NCBI GenBank assembly: GCA_963753545.1 | Contig: CAVWCQ010000008.1 | Location: 2,232,001-2,296,000 of the forward strand | Direction of reading: 5' to 3' | Origin: CAVWCQ01 sp963753545 | GTDB lineage: Bacteria; Chloroflexota; Anaerolineae; Aggregatilineales; Aggregatilineaceae | Length of the DNA stretch: 64,000 bases | Shown here: positions 25,811-36,279 of the stretch, piece after piece | Numbering within the stretch: the first letter of the stretch is position 1 | How the letters are laid out: every line of letters starts with the position of its first letter | Translations under genes and position numbers: made by a program | The notes under the pieces: model-generated | Told to the model about the DNA's origin: nothing | The model's input: the letters and a program-made list of their open reading frames with translations, nothing else | The model's database searches: none

Positions 25811-27958
25811 TCACGGCTTCCACTCCGGCAGAAAATTCCCATCCGAAGCGGTCAGCGGCTGTGCTGCTCCGCCCGCCACCGGGATAATCATCACGCTGGC
25901 ATCTGTGTCGGCCCCGTTCTGGAAGATAAGGTACGTCCCGTCCGGTGACCAGTCGGGGAATGCTTTCCGGCCTGTGCCCTCTGTGATCGCGCGCGACGTC
26001 TGATCCGCGATAGTCACGATGGTGATGTTCACCGCCAGGTCATCCCCGGTAATCGAGTGATAAGCAATCTGCTTGCCATCCGGTGACCACGTCGGGAACG
26101 AATTGAGATTGTCATTGTCGGTCAGCCGCAGGACCCTCTGATCCTGAATGTCAATGATGGCGATCTCGTAAGGGTAGCCCCATACCTCAGTGTGAAAGGC
26201 AATTTGCGTGCCATCCGGCGACCAGTCTGGCCCCAGATCGTCCACGTCGTTATAGGTAACTTCCTGGATGTCGCTGCCATCGGCCTGCATGGTATAGATG
26301 TCATAGTCGCCATCCACGTTGCTGTGATAGGCGATACGGCCTCCGTCGGGCGACCAGGAAGGGTAGCGATCATCGACGTCCGGGCTGTTGGTCAGGTTGC
26401 GCAGGTTGCTGCCGTCTGCATGTACAACAAAAATGTCGTAGTTCGAGTCGTCCCGCAGCGCCCCATAAAATGCGATTTCTGAGCCATCCGGAGACCAACT
26501 GGGGCCGCGTTCGTCGCCGTCGGCAGTCGTGATCCGCTGAAGATTGCTGCCATCCAGGTTCATGACGTAAATGTCTTGATTGTCACCTCGCCGCGAACAG
26601 AAAGCGATCTGCTCGCCCTGGATGTCCGAGGGGAGGTCGGCGCTGCTGCCGTCTCCCGTTGGCAGTGTGGGTGTATTCTTGTCGCCTCCCATCTGATTCA
26701 GGATCAAGATGATGATCCCTGCACAGGCAGCCAGGAGGACCACCGCGCCAATTACCCCCACGATCAGGAGGCTTCTAGGTACTCGCCGCCGTGCTGGTGC
26801 ATAGCTGGGCGGCGTGTGGACAGGCTGATAGGCGGCTGGCTGCTGCACGGGCTGCTGCCATGCGTAATCGTGGGCGGGCACGCGTTCGATAGCAGGGATG
26901 GTAGGTTCCGACAGGTGGCGCTCTAATTCTTTTTCCAGATGCGGCTGGGTCGGCGGCTGGGCGGGCGTGTCAAACTCGTCCGGTTCCGCAGGCTCAGGCA
27001 CCGGGGGGATTACCCTCGACCATTCCGGCAGCGTCTTTTCGGGGCGCTGGGGAACCGGACCGAACTTTTGCTCCTCGGCTGGCAGATCGAGTGCGATAGG
27101 GGGTGCGCCGACCGCTTCCGCCATCGCGTCATAAAAATCGCTGACCGACGGAAAGCGGCGTGCCGGGTCCTTTCTCAGGCAGCGCAGGATTACATCTTCC
27201 ACTGCCGGGTTCAGGCTGGGATTGAACCGGGTCGGGCGCTGCGGCTGGACGTTTACCTGTTCATAGGCGATTCGCTCAGAAGCAGTAGAGCCGACCGCCT
27301 CGGCAGAGACACCGCGAAAGGGAACCTGGCCCGTCACCATCTGGTAAACCAGCACACCCAGCGCATAAATATCGGTAGCAGGGGTTACTTCCTGGCCTGT
27401 GATCTGCTCCGGGGCCATATAGAGCGGCGTGCCGACCATGCCGCCTATGGTGAGCATGCTGGATTCACTCAGGATGCGGGCGATGCCAAAATCCGTAACG
27501 TAGAGCGTGCCGTTTTCGCTGATCAGAATATTGGCAGGTTTCAGGTCGCGGTGAATCACGCCCTCGCTGTGGGCAAAATGAAGGGCGGCGACGAGCGGCG
27601 TCAGGTAGACGAGCGTGGCGGCGGGTTTGATCGGCTCTGCTGTGCTGGAAAGAATGTCGAGCAGCGTGCGGCCCTGAATATAGTCCATCAGGATGAAGGT
27701 CACATCGTCCAGCTCTACCGTGTCGTAGTAGCGGACGATGTGTGGATGCTGCAAGCGGGCCAGCACTGCCGCTTCACGCTTAAAACGCTCTAGAAAGGCT
27801 GGTTCCTGGGCAATGTCGCGCCGCAGAACCTTGGCCGCCAGCACAACGCGCCGTTGTACATCATAGACACGGAAGACATAGGCGAAGGTCCCCTCGCCAA
27901 GCAGTTCTTCAAAGCGGTAACGCCCGCCCAGCGTTTGCCCGAGTAAGTCGTTGATCAT
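25811..27958 (-). CDS. Membrane Ser/Thr protein kinase with extracytoplasmic TolB-like beta-propeller
   Basis: A protein of 715 residues. The Hanks-type kinase domain covers about 12-270: GEGTFAYVF glycine loop, catalytic Lys in AAKVLR, HRDLKPANIL catalytic loop, DFGIA and APEQ. A Pro-rich juxtamembrane segment (285-390) leads to one membrane helix (about 394-416, LLIVGVIGAVVLLAACAGIIILIL). Outside are six PD40/TolB-type blades, each with a variant of PSWSPDGSEIAF and DIYVMNLDGSNL. This fusion is known in Chloroflexota and Acidobacteria; the propeller is thought to sense ligands or proteins. It is the last gene of the repair-gene run, 27 bases after yigZ. The FHA protein at 9447 is a plausible reader of its phosphorylation, by inference only. 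Confidence 0.9.
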   Translation of the reverse strand: MINDLLGQTLGGRYRFEELLGEGTFAYVFRVYDVQRRVVLAAKVLRRDIAQEPAFLERFKREAAVLARLQHPHIVRYYDTVELDDVTFILMDYIQGRTLLDILSSTAEPIKPAATLVYLTPLVAALHFAHSEGVIHRDLKPANILISENGTLYVTDFGIARILSESSMLTIGGMVGTPLYMAPEQITGQEVTPATDIYALGVLVYQMVTGQVPFRGVSAEAVGSTASERIAYEQVNVQPQRPTRFNPSLNPAVEDVILRCLRKDPARRFPSVSDFYDAMAEAVGAPPIALDLPAEEQKFGPVPQRPEKTLPEWSRVIPPVPEPAEPDEFDTPAQPPTQPHLEKELERHLSEPTIPAIERVPAHDYAWQQPVQQPAAYQPVHTPPSYAPARRRVPRSLLIVGVIGAVVLLAACAGIIILILNQMGGDKNTPTLPTGDGSSADLPSDIQGEQIAFCSRRGDNQDIYVMNLDGSNLQRITTADGDERGPSWSPDGSEIAFYGALRDDSNYDIFVVHADGSNLRNLTNSPDVDDRYPSWSPDGGRIAYHSNVDGDYDIYTMQADGSDIQEVTYNDVDDLGPDWSPDGTQIAFHTEVWGYPYEIAIIDIQDQRVLRLTDNDNLNSFPTWSPDGKQIAYHSITGDDLAVNITIVTIADQTSRAITEGTGRKAFPDWSPDGTYLIFQNGADTDASVMIIPVAGGAAQPLTASDGNFLPEWKP

Positions 27959-27985
27959 ACATTTCCCGCCCGCGTGCCGGAACCG

Positions 27986-28606
27986 TTAGAGGTTCGGCTC
28001 GTCTAGTACGATAGGTGCCATTTGCCCTGAGGTCAGATTTTGCACCGCTGTGTTCAGTGCCTCTAATCTGTCAGTTGGCAAATAGGCGTAAATGGTCACT
28101 TCCGGATCGAATTCTTCACTGTCAATTTCGCCAGCATAGTCGGCCAGCAGGTGCTTAAGACGCTCGTAGAAGGTGTAAGCACCCGTCAGCCCAATATAGA
28201 GCTTAGCGATTTTTTGCTCAACTGGTAGTGCGGCGATTGCGTCTTTGGCAGCACCGCCGTATGCTCGAACTAATCCACCTGTGCCCAGTTTGGTGCCGCC
28301 AAAATAGCGCGTGACGACAATGACCACGTCGCCAATATCCGCGCCGCGCAGCACAGACAGGATTGGAGGGCCCGCTGTTCCGGAAGGTTCGCCATCATCA
28401 GTCATGCCTTCGGTGACACTGCCGCCGTAGCCTATTTTGAAGGCATACACATGATGCGTCGCGTCCGGCATCTCGTGTCGCACAGCCTGAATGAACTGCT
28501 TGGCCTCTTCTACGCAGTCGGCGCGGCCTATGGTGGCGATAAAACGCGAGTTCACTACTTCATTTTCGATGCGGATCGTTCGTGCAGGAATGGGATAACT
28601 GCTCAT
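27986..28606 (-). CDS. YigZ/IMPACT family protein
   Basis: A protein of 206 residues. The N-terminal IMPACT domain (UPF0029) occupies residues 1-120, with the hallmarks SRFIATIGRA, ATHHVYAFKIG, DDGEPSGTAGPPIL and VVTRYFGGTKLGTGGLVRAYG. A smaller ferredoxin-like C-terminal domain follows. The biochemical role of bacterial YigZ is uncertain; the eukaryotic relative IMPACT regulates GCN1/GCN2. The ATG overlaps the recJ stop codon in an ATGA and uses GAGGAAGA from the recJ end, so expression is coupled to recJ. Confidence 0.88.
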   Translation of the reverse strand: MSSYPIPARTIRIENEVVNSRFIATIGRADCVEEAKQFIQAVRHEMPDATHHVYAFKIGYGGSVTEGMTDDGEPSGTAGPPILSVLRGADIGDVVIVVTRYFGGTKLGTGGLVRAYGGAAKDAIAALPVEQKIAKLYIGLTGAYTFYERLKHLLADYAGEIDSEEFDPEVTIYAYLPTDRLEALNTAVQNLTSGQMAPIVLDEPNL

Positions 28607-30944
28607 TCTTCCTCGTCCCAGTCGAGCACGTAAATCGCCGCTGCACGGTTAAAAAAGGCACGGTAGGCACGTGTTTCGGCGGCTGACGCCTGGAAGGCTG
28701 CCAGCTTTTCGGCTGCTTCTGTCGATGGTACACCTGCCCCCGGCAGCAGACAGATGGCGTCTCCAGTCTGAGCCGGGTCAAGCTGGATTTCGCCTCGCGC
28801 CTCAATAGTTTCTAGTGCAAGCTCTACTGTTTTAGGTGATTGCCCTGTCGCTGCCGCTAAGGCAGAGATCGTTGTCCGTCCGTCCTGGCAATTCAGGACA
28901 AACTTGATTAGTTCCAGGATGCGCCGCTGAATGTCTGGGACAGTCTCTTGTTGCGGTGAGAGGCCCAGGAGCACCACCTGGACCGGATCAACCCGTTTTA
29001 GGGCTTCCTGGAGCGGCTGAGGGCCATACGGGGCCGTGTAGATGATCAGGGTCGGCGCGGGTTGTAGCTCCGCTAGTGGCAGGCCGGGCGAGTCCGTTTT
29101 GCGGTATCCCTCTGCCCAGATGGCTGCGTCGGGATGCTGCGCTTGCAGGCGGGCTAACAGCACATCAGGATATGGTTCGCCGCGGTGATCGGTAATGTGG
29201 CGCGGCGGGCGGGTTATAACCGGAGGCGCAGAGGCCGCTCGGCGCAGGTCGACCAGGGTCAGGCGAAGCTCAGGGGTTCCTTCTCGCTGGTTAATGTCGA
29301 TTTCATAGGCGAGGTCGAACAGATCATCGGGCAAAGTCTGATCGGCGCAGTTCCACCAGATGACCTCGCGGCGCACGCTGTTCGCATCTTCGATTATTAG
29401 TTTCCGGTGCTGCTGGCTGCGCCCCAGAAACGCAGCACTCCGCAAATGAAGATCAGTGCTTGCCAGAATCGGGCGTGGGTTGCCTTCACCAAAAGGAGCC
29501 AGTCGTTCTAAGCTAGCTGCTAAGTCAATTGAGAGCGCCGAGAGGGGCAGGATCGCATCCAGGACGAGTTCGGAGCGCGTGGAAGGGTCGAAATTCTCTT
29601 GCAGAGTATTGGACAGCCGGCGGCGGAACATGAGCAGGTTATCGATATGGAGCGATAATCCCGCCGCGCCAGGATGCCCGCCATATTCGATCAAGAGATC
29701 AGACTGGGCGGCGATGGCCGCGCCAATATTATAGCCGGGCACAGAGCGGGCAGATCCCCGCGCGGTGCTATCCTCCGCTACACTCAACATCACAACCGGT
29801 TTTTGATAGCGTTCGGCCAGTTGGCCCGCTACGATGCCGATAATGCCTGGATGCCAGTTGGGTTGGGCGAGAACCAGTGCCTGCCAGTCGAGCAGCGCGG
29901 GATCGCGGGCGATTTGTTCCTGAGCCGCGGCGTAAATCTGGCGGTTTTGCAGCCGCCGCTGGGTGTTTAGCCCTTCTAATGTCGCAGCCAGCACGCGTGC
30001 CCGAACAATATCAGCGGTTGTTAGCAGTTCGACGGCAGGGCGGGCATCGTCAAGTCGACCCGCGGCATTGAGGCGCGGTCCTAGTTGGAATCCGATATCG
30101 GTGGCAGTGAGGGTATTCGGGTTCAGATCCGCCACTTCAACCAGGGCCTTGATACCCAGCCTTTGAGACGTGCGAAGCTGCTCGAGGCCAATCTGCAAGA
30201 GATAGCGGGTGTCCCTGTGAGTTGGGCGACGTCCGCCACAATGCCGAGAGCAACGAGGTCCAAAAAATCGGCGAGTTCACCGCTCCGGCCCCGCTCAGTA
30301 TAAAGATGCTCGATCAGCTTGTAGGCTACCCCAACGCCGGGCAGCGATGCCAGGGGGTGGTTAACAGGCAGACGCTTTGGGTTGACAACGGCATCAGCAT
30401 CAGGAAGTGTGGGCGGCAGATCGTGATGATCGGTGATAATGACGCTGATTCCGGTTGATTTCGCATAGTCAATAGCCAAATGCTCAGAGATGCCTGTATC
30501 ACAGGTCAACAAAAGGGCTGCTGGAAGGGTCATCAATTGCTCGCGGAGCCTGTCCAGCTTGATTCCATGCAACTCGCGGACGCGGTGCGGAATATAGTAC
30601 TCAACGCGTCCACCGAGACGCTTGATTGCATCGACCAGCAGCGCCGTTGCGGTCTGCCCATCGACGTCGAAGTCGCCCCAAACCAGGATTAATTCCCTGT
30701 TTCGAATAGCACTATCCAACAATTCGGATGCTTGAACAAGATCGGGTAGGGAGTCCGGTGGGGTAGGGGGGTAATCAATCGGATCCAGGAACAGGTGCGC
30801 CTGCTCGACGGTCCCAAAGCCGCGCCGAGTGAGTACTTGGGGGATCAGTTCCTGCCCATCCAGATAGGAAAGAAGCGCGGGGTCTAGTGATGTATTTTCT
30901 GGTTCCTTCCAAACTCGTATACTTCGCGTAGTCATTATAGTCAA
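28603..30944 (-). CDS. recJ: Single-strand-specific exonuclease RecJ, frameshifted
   Basis: Two overlapping frames together give 780 residues, within the usual range for long RecJ proteins. The N-terminal part shows the DHH phosphoesterase motifs WGDFDVDGQTA and TDHHDLPPTLPDADAVVNPK, then ALGIVADVAQLTG. The C-terminal part begins TRYLLQIGLEQL and has GPRLNAAGRL (motif V), PNWHPGIIGIVAGQL, EYGGHPGAAGLSL and the OB-fold. The break is at the CCC of 30213-30215, where one more C restores the frame. RecJ degrades single-stranded DNA 5'-3' in recombination and mismatch repair. The start is probably the TTG at 30944, which overlaps the nuclease stop as TTGA and has AAGAGG about 9 bases upstream; ATG 30935 is the alternative. 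Confidence 0.85.
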
Positions 30945-31771
30945 AAACCAGCCTCTTCAACATCAGCCAAACCCAAAAAACCAGTCTCCTCGCGGGGAAA
31001 AACTTCATAGTCATCACCAAAACCAGGAATATCACCTCTCTCACATAACGACCTATACTCACAAAAAGCGCAGCGCCGAACATCACCTGTCAATCCCCAA
31101 TCAGAGGCATCAGGCGACAAAGCATCTATCTGAATTGCAAGTGATCGCAGATAGTCATCATCATGCCGAAAACTCTCGGTAGAGTAGGGGAGAATAACAG
31201 GACCATCCGGCGAAGAAGATACCCAGTAAACCATTGTTACCTGATCGGGAGACAACTCACCACCAAACAATACATTTCCCGCCCTGGAGGCTACGTAAGA
31301 ATAAACTCGTGTCTGAATCCGAGACAGAAACCACTCTTTTGACGGAGAACGTTTGTACGTCTTCCAATCAAAGACGTACAAACGTTCTCTCGGAAGCACC
31401 ACAAGCAGATCAAATGTTGCCACCAGTCGCTTCCCGGCAACCTCGACAGATAAAGTAAATTCCGGATAGCGATCGCCTACCAGATCGTGCAGATAGCTGA
31501 ACCCTAAATACGACTGCCACCACTCCGCGAGATCAGCATCCTTAGGCGTCAAAAGCGAAGCGTCCAGCCCAGCCTGGTGACGCTGCACCAACCGATGAAA
31601 CCGCGAACCTCTCTCCAGATGGTCTTCATGCTCTAACATTGGCTCAGCTTGCACGGCTGGCCAAGGCTGCCTCTGCACATAACGAAGCTGAAAACGGCGC
31701 TGGCAGTCGACAAAATCCTGAAGACTGCTGGCACTGAGACGAAGGACGGCTGGGACATTCTTTGATGTCAA
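30941..31771 (-). CDS. PD-(D/E)XK nuclease with Fe-S type cysteines (AddB/Cas4-like, RecB family)
   Basis: A protein of 276 residues that is a free-standing nuclease domain. Active-site elements are the His in GSRFHRLVQRH near residue 59, the Asp in ATFDLLVV and the DWK of YVFDWKTYKRS. One early Cys (FVDCQRRF, near 23) and three late ones (RCAFCEYRSLC) match the four-cysteine iron-sulfur arrangement of AddB and Cas4 nucleases. The start is a TTG at 31771 after GGGAGAAG, overlapping the helicase stop as TTGA. Its position directly behind a UvrD-type helicase suggests that it cuts the DNA strand the helicase feeds. No cas genes are near, so a Cas4 role is unlikely. Confidence 0.85.
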   Translation of the reverse strand: MTSKNVPAVLRLSASSLQDFVDCQRRFQLRYVQRQPWPAVQAEPMLEHEDHLERGSRFHRLVQRHQAGLDASLLTPKDADLAEWWQSYLGFSYLHDLVGDRYPEFTLSVEVAGKRLVATFDLLVVLPRERLYVFDWKTYKRSPSKEWFLSRIQTRVYSYVASRAGNVLFGGELSPDQVTMVYWVSSSPDGPVILPYSTESFRHDDDYLRSLAIQIDALSPDASDWGLTGDVRRCAFCEYRSLCERGDIPGFGDDYEVFPREETGFLGLADVEEAGF

Positions 31772-34089
31772 ATCACTTCTCCCGACAGTTGCTGAGTATA
31801 TTCACTGAGCATAATGACAGCCAGGGCAGGCTGGTTATCATGACCTTCCTGCCAATAACGGCCCACGTTCCAGGTTATGATCAAATCCCGGCGCGCACGC
31901 GTGATTCCAACATACAACAGGCGCAACCGTTCCCGGGCATAATCCAGCCGTGCGTCCAGAGTAGCTCGCCCTTCTACATAGGATTTTCCATCAACCAGCG
32001 CCTCCAATTGGGCGAGTGCCTCGGCTTCCATATTCAAGCCGTCACGTACATACCAGCGTTCCCCGATATACAAGTCATAGGCCTGGGCGGAAGGGAACCC
32101 ATAGTTACTGACCGACATCAAGTAGACGCGATCCCATTCAAGCCCTTTCGCGGCATGCATCGTTGCGACAGTCACGATACCCGGTTTTGGTTCATATCCC
32201 ATTTCTGCGTCATCAAATCCAATGAATTTCCGCTCATTATTGCTGATCACGCGCAGTTCCTCAACGAACTGAGGTAAACGCCAATCAGCATAAATCGATG
32301 CTGTATCACGGAGCAAAACTGCTATCTTATACGTGAGCGCAACATCAACTGCATCGGTAAACAAATCCTGGCCAATAATGAGAACCAGTTGGTCAATGGG
32401 AAGGTTGACTGCTTCCAGCCAGCGCCGCACGCGAGTCTGAAACAGGATCAGATCATCGGCCAGCCACGGATAACCATCCACTCCCTCAACAGGAGACGTT
32501 AGGGATGAGGGCCAGAGGAAATCTTCCAGGTTATGGACTCGGCTGAAGAATTTCGTCAAGATGTCGCGCAAGCCCAGATCGTCTTTGACGATTTCCTTAA
32601 CAGCAGGCGTCATCAGAGTCCAATATAGCTGTTTGAGCCGCTTTAGATCAGTTGGTTCGGCTAAATATTCCAACACTGTTCGGAGCAATGCGGCTGCTTG
32701 CCGGGTATCCGTTGTACTGCGGAGCAACTCCTCAAAAGGGATCCCTCGCCGGCTCAATATTTCTGCCAGCTTAAAACCGCGACTATTCTCTGGTACCAGA
32801 ACAGCAACGGTTGGACGTTCCACTTCTGGTAGATGCTGAATTTCTTCCAACCAGTTAACCAGCGCAAAGTCCTCGCCTTCAACTACGAGTTCTAATTCTT
32901 GATCGGGTTTGATCTTTTGATCCGGACGGTAAAAAATCTCTATCACGCTATTTTCTGCCGCCGGGTTGGGCTGCGGGTCGGATTTGCCAGTGGGGCGGAT
33001 CACACCACGGCGAACACGCTTATCTTCACGTAAATCAAAAGCATCGCGCAGCTCAGGGGTAGGGTGCTCCTCAACTGACCAACGAACGAGTTCATTGGCA
33101 AGGGCAATAATGGGCGGTGCGGAGCGGCCTGACACGGACAATGGATACTCTATAACTCCTGGATTCTTGGTCCCGTCCAGAAAGTTCAGCAGGTGATCAG
33201 GGCTGGCAGTGGTAAACGTCGTGTTGATCGCCTGGTTTGGATCGCCTACGCGGACCCAGTTTTGTTTTTGACTGAGAAGGGACAGCATCTGCTCTTGCAG
33301 ATGGCTGCTGTCCTGAGCTTCATCTTCCAGGATATACGGCCAGCGATGCCGCAGTCGGGCAAGATACTGCTCATCCAGATCCAGAGCTTGCAGAGCGAGC
33401 CGTACCAGATCATCAAAATCAACAGCACCACGGTACGCCAGACTCCGCTGATAATCCCTATAAACTGAGATAGCAAAGCGGGCCAGTTCGAAGTGATCCT
33501 CAGCACTGCTCAGTGTCACCAGCAGTTGATCAGAGCTTTGCTGTAAATCTTTGGCATGTTTAATGAAACGAGACACCAGCGTGGGCAAATCTTGCTCCAG
33601 GCTGTAGCGCGCTTTTTTGGGATCGGTCACTTTCTCCGGGTCCAGATAAACGCTTAAACGCTCCCACCACTCAGCCAAACTTTGAACCACGATGTCCCGC
33701 TGAATCTCCAGGGCCAGCCGCTCATCCAGAATCACGAAATCATCAGACAGTCCGACAAGGGCAGGGCGCTCGCGAACAATATCGTGAGCAAGACCGTGCA
33801 GAGTCCGCACACGGTAACCCACATAAGGCAGCAGTGCGTATTCCTCTCTCAAAATGCGATCAATACGGCTGCGGAAGCTGTTCACTGCCGTGTTGGTAAA
33901 GGTTACCACCAGAACTTCCTGCTCCTGAGCAAAATCCAGCCTCCCGCTGGCAACTAGCCGCGCAGCCAGATGAGCAAGGGTAAATGTTTTGCCGCTGCCG
34001 GGCACAGCAGCAATACCAACCCTACCCTGAGCATAATCCAAGATTTTCTTCTGTTCGGCGCGGAATTTTACATGAGGTGCTTGGGCCAT
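31768..34089 (-). CDS. UvrD/AddA-type superfamily 1 DNA helicase
   Basis: A protein of 773 residues with all SF1A motifs: Walker A VPGSGKTFTLAHLAARL near residue 31, Ia VVTFTNTAVNSFRSRI, II LEDEAQD, III VGDPNQAIN, V TVATMHAAKGLEWDRVY and VI LLYVGITRARRDL. It translocates 3'-5' on single-stranded DNA by family precedent. It lacks a C-terminal nuclease domain, unlike AddA or RecB, and the following gene supplies a separate nuclease. The start ATG lies 3 bases after the stop of the upstream helicase-like gene, which also provides the GAGGAAG ribosome site. UvrD, Rep and PcrA relatives are alternatives, but the gene context favours an AddAB-like function. Confidence 0.88.
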   Translation of the reverse strand: MAQAPHVKFRAEQKKILDYAQGRVGIAAVPGSGKTFTLAHLAARLVASGRLDFAQEQEVLVVTFTNTAVNSFRSRIDRILREEYALLPYVGYRVRTLHGLAHDIVRERPALVGLSDDFVILDERLALEIQRDIVVQSLAEWWERLSVYLDPEKVTDPKKARYSLEQDLPTLVSRFIKHAKDLQQSSDQLLVTLSSAEDHFELARFAISVYRDYQRSLAYRGAVDFDDLVRLALQALDLDEQYLARLRHRWPYILEDEAQDSSHLQEQMLSLLSQKQNWVRVGDPNQAINTTFTTASPDHLLNFLDGTKNPGVIEYPLSVSGRSAPPIIALANELVRWSVEEHPTPELRDAFDLREDKRVRRGVIRPTGKSDPQPNPAAENSVIEIFYRPDQKIKPDQELELVVEGEDFALVNWLEEIQHLPEVERPTVAVLVPENSRGFKLAEILSRRGIPFEELLRSTTDTRQAAALLRTVLEYLAEPTDLKRLKQLYWTLMTPAVKEIVKDDLGLRDILTKFFSRVHNLEDFLWPSSLTSPVEGVDGYPWLADDLILFQTRVRRWLEAVNLPIDQLVLIIGQDLFTDAVDVALTYKIAVLLRDTASIYADWRLPQFVEELRVISNNERKFIGFDDAEMGYEPKPGIVTVATMHAAKGLEWDRVYLMSVSNYGFPSAQAYDLYIGERWYVRDGLNMEAEALAQLEALVDGKSYVEGRATLDARLDYARERLRLLYVGITRARRDLIITWNVGRYWQEGHDNQPALAVIMLSEYTQQLSGEVI

Positions 34090-34092
34090 GGA

Positions 34093-36154
34093 CTAGACTT
34101 CCTCAGGTTGAGAATAACGCTGCATGATCTGCTGGAAGACTTGTAAGAGCCTTCCACGCTGCTCGTATCCCTGTTCACCTAAATCCGAAATAGCTACATA
34201 AATATTTTTGCGGCAGCGGCGTGTTAGCCCAACTATTAAACGGCGTAGCGCTTCTCGCCGAGAGTAATATTCGAGGTCGTCAGTCCAGATTCTGACCCTT
34301 TGGATAGTCTCTCGTTAATACATACGGATGTGTCAACGGCTGTTCAAGGCGCTCCCACCAGTAATTGCTGCCTGCATCCAACCAGAACTGGTAGTCTACC
34401 CAGCGGTTTCGCATCAAAAACGTATACGCTGGGGCAAGAAATACGGCATCTTGCTCCTCGTCACGCCAGCTTGAAACGTATAAACCCGCTAACATTCCTG
34501 CCTGAACGAGCGAGAAATATTCACGCGAAATATCTGTCCAATCTTCAACTCCCTGCGGATAGAGTGTCTGGCGGAATCGGCGTGCCGATTCGACCAGTTC
34601 TGCTACAATGCGACCAGCATCCAGATTGGTATGGAAGCCAAAGCCGGGTTGTGACAAAACCTCTCCAAAAAGGCGACTCAGGAAAAGATCAGGCGGAATC
34701 CGACCTGATTCAGGCATAAATCCGGCCAACCAGGTACGCAATCGCTCGTAGCGCTCACCAGCAATATAGGTGATTCGCTGCTGAGTGGCAGATTCAATAG
34801 CATCAAAAGAGCCAAGTTTCCCGGAGATCGGTCTATAGATGATCTGAGCCAGGAGCCATGCGCGCACCGGATCGAGACCCTCAACTGACTGCTGGAGCGC
34901 ATTCGAGACGTCCAGAAGCGGAGGGTGAAGCTCCCATTCGGGATAAGCTAATGCCATGAGAGTTAGGATGGCGCGGGCGGCAGGTTCATCGCGAACAGCG
35001 CGTGAGGGGCGATGCGATACGGTCTGAATGCCCCGGCTGCGCAGTTCGGTTGTCAGAGTAAAACGTAGGGAATCGCCCAGGAAAGGAGCAAGAACGACTA
35101 TCTCACGGGGTGGAACACCCCCGCTAATTAAATGTGTGATATTATTCACGACCCAGTCAACCATCTGCGGATAGAACTTATGAGATGCGTAGATAAATGC
35201 ATCTCTGGGATTGGCTGTTTCCGAAGTCGAATCCGATTCGTGTCCCAATAGTGAGGACATCTGATGAGCCAACGCCGTCATTGAAGGTGCTGCCGCGACG
35301 GGCTCGTTCCGAGTTTCAACCTCGGCGCATAATTCTTTGAGGAACATCATGCCGCCAGGGTCTGCTCCCAAAAAAACGCGGTAGCCGCCATCTGTATCAT
35401 AGATAAGCAGTCCGGTTTTTAGCCATGGCCAGACCTGCCGGACAAAGTCGCCAACAACCGGGACGCTTTCTTCGAGATTGTCTGCGATCAGGTGACGGTA
35501 GCGCTTCATAAAATACTTCTTGTAGGATGGCTCTACAGCCAGGAATTTTACAAAAAGCTCGATTTGCAGCGAAAAATCCACAAGGCTATTCTTCAGGCAA
35601 TGCTCCCGAAAACGACGGGCCAACTCTGCACTGGCCTGATAAACAGGGATACGGCTTGAGTGGCGATCTCCCCAGGCAGATACCAAACGACTGATTACCT
35701 CATCCAGCGAAAAATCATTGACTGCCGACTTCGAGAGATTGTCCAGGGTCTGGCTAATGATACGAAAGGGAGTGACGCTCACGCTGTCAAATATGCCTGT
35801 CTGAACAGCTTCATTTACCAGCCCAGACATATAGTATTGTGCGGTTTCAATCGTCAGGAAGATGGGCTCCAGATCAGGATCCGCAAAGCCAACCTTTTTT
35901 GCTATGAGCGGCCAAAACGTTTGGAGGCCCTGCCGGGCAAGACTGCCAAACGTCAATACATCGATCTGCGCGCCAGCGGGCCAATCCGGTTCGGCAAATG
36001 CATTCTGATAAGGCTGACCCAGTGCAGGATGAGGAATCAGAACAAGAATACTCTCTGGACTTATGCCCTCGCTCAACAAATTGCGGATATGCTGTACCGC
36101 GTAGGTTGTTTTGCCTACACCGGCTGGACCTTCAAGAAATTGCCCCTGAGCCAT
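34093..36154 (-). CDS. AddB-like superfamily 1 helicase-fold protein, frameshifted near its C-terminus
   Basis: Restoring one frameshift gives 686 residues. The first 620 run from MAQGQFLEGPAGVGKTTYAV (Walker A, start ATG 36154 after AGGAAACG) to TRDYPKG. Removing one C from the CCC at 34296-34298 continues the frame as VRIWTDDLEYYSRREALRR, then LIVGLTRRCRKNIYVAISD, a motif VI-like end, to a TAG at 34093. The Walker B region reads HLIADNLEE, with Asn for the catalytic Glu, so ATP hydrolysis may be weak. No nuclease domain is present. It is the first gene of the repair operon, 3 bases before the helicase. It is probably the structural partner subunit, comparable with AddB, RecC or AdnA, though sequence similarity alone does not prove this. 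Confidence 0.7.
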
Positions 36155-36279
36155 AAACGTTTCCTGCTGAATAAAACGGATGTTCTGAGACAGTATAGCA
36201 CAATAATGGATTCGAAGTATAACAAACGCCATGCTAAACTTGTCTCAGGTTTTTCGAATACTAAGGAAGAAAATCGTCA

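Noticed and set aside
31768..31771. A Cas4 label for the Fe-S nuclease gene starting here.
   Set aside because: No cas1, cas2 or CRISPR repeats are anywhere in the window. The helicase and RecJ neighbours fit an AddB-like repair role better.
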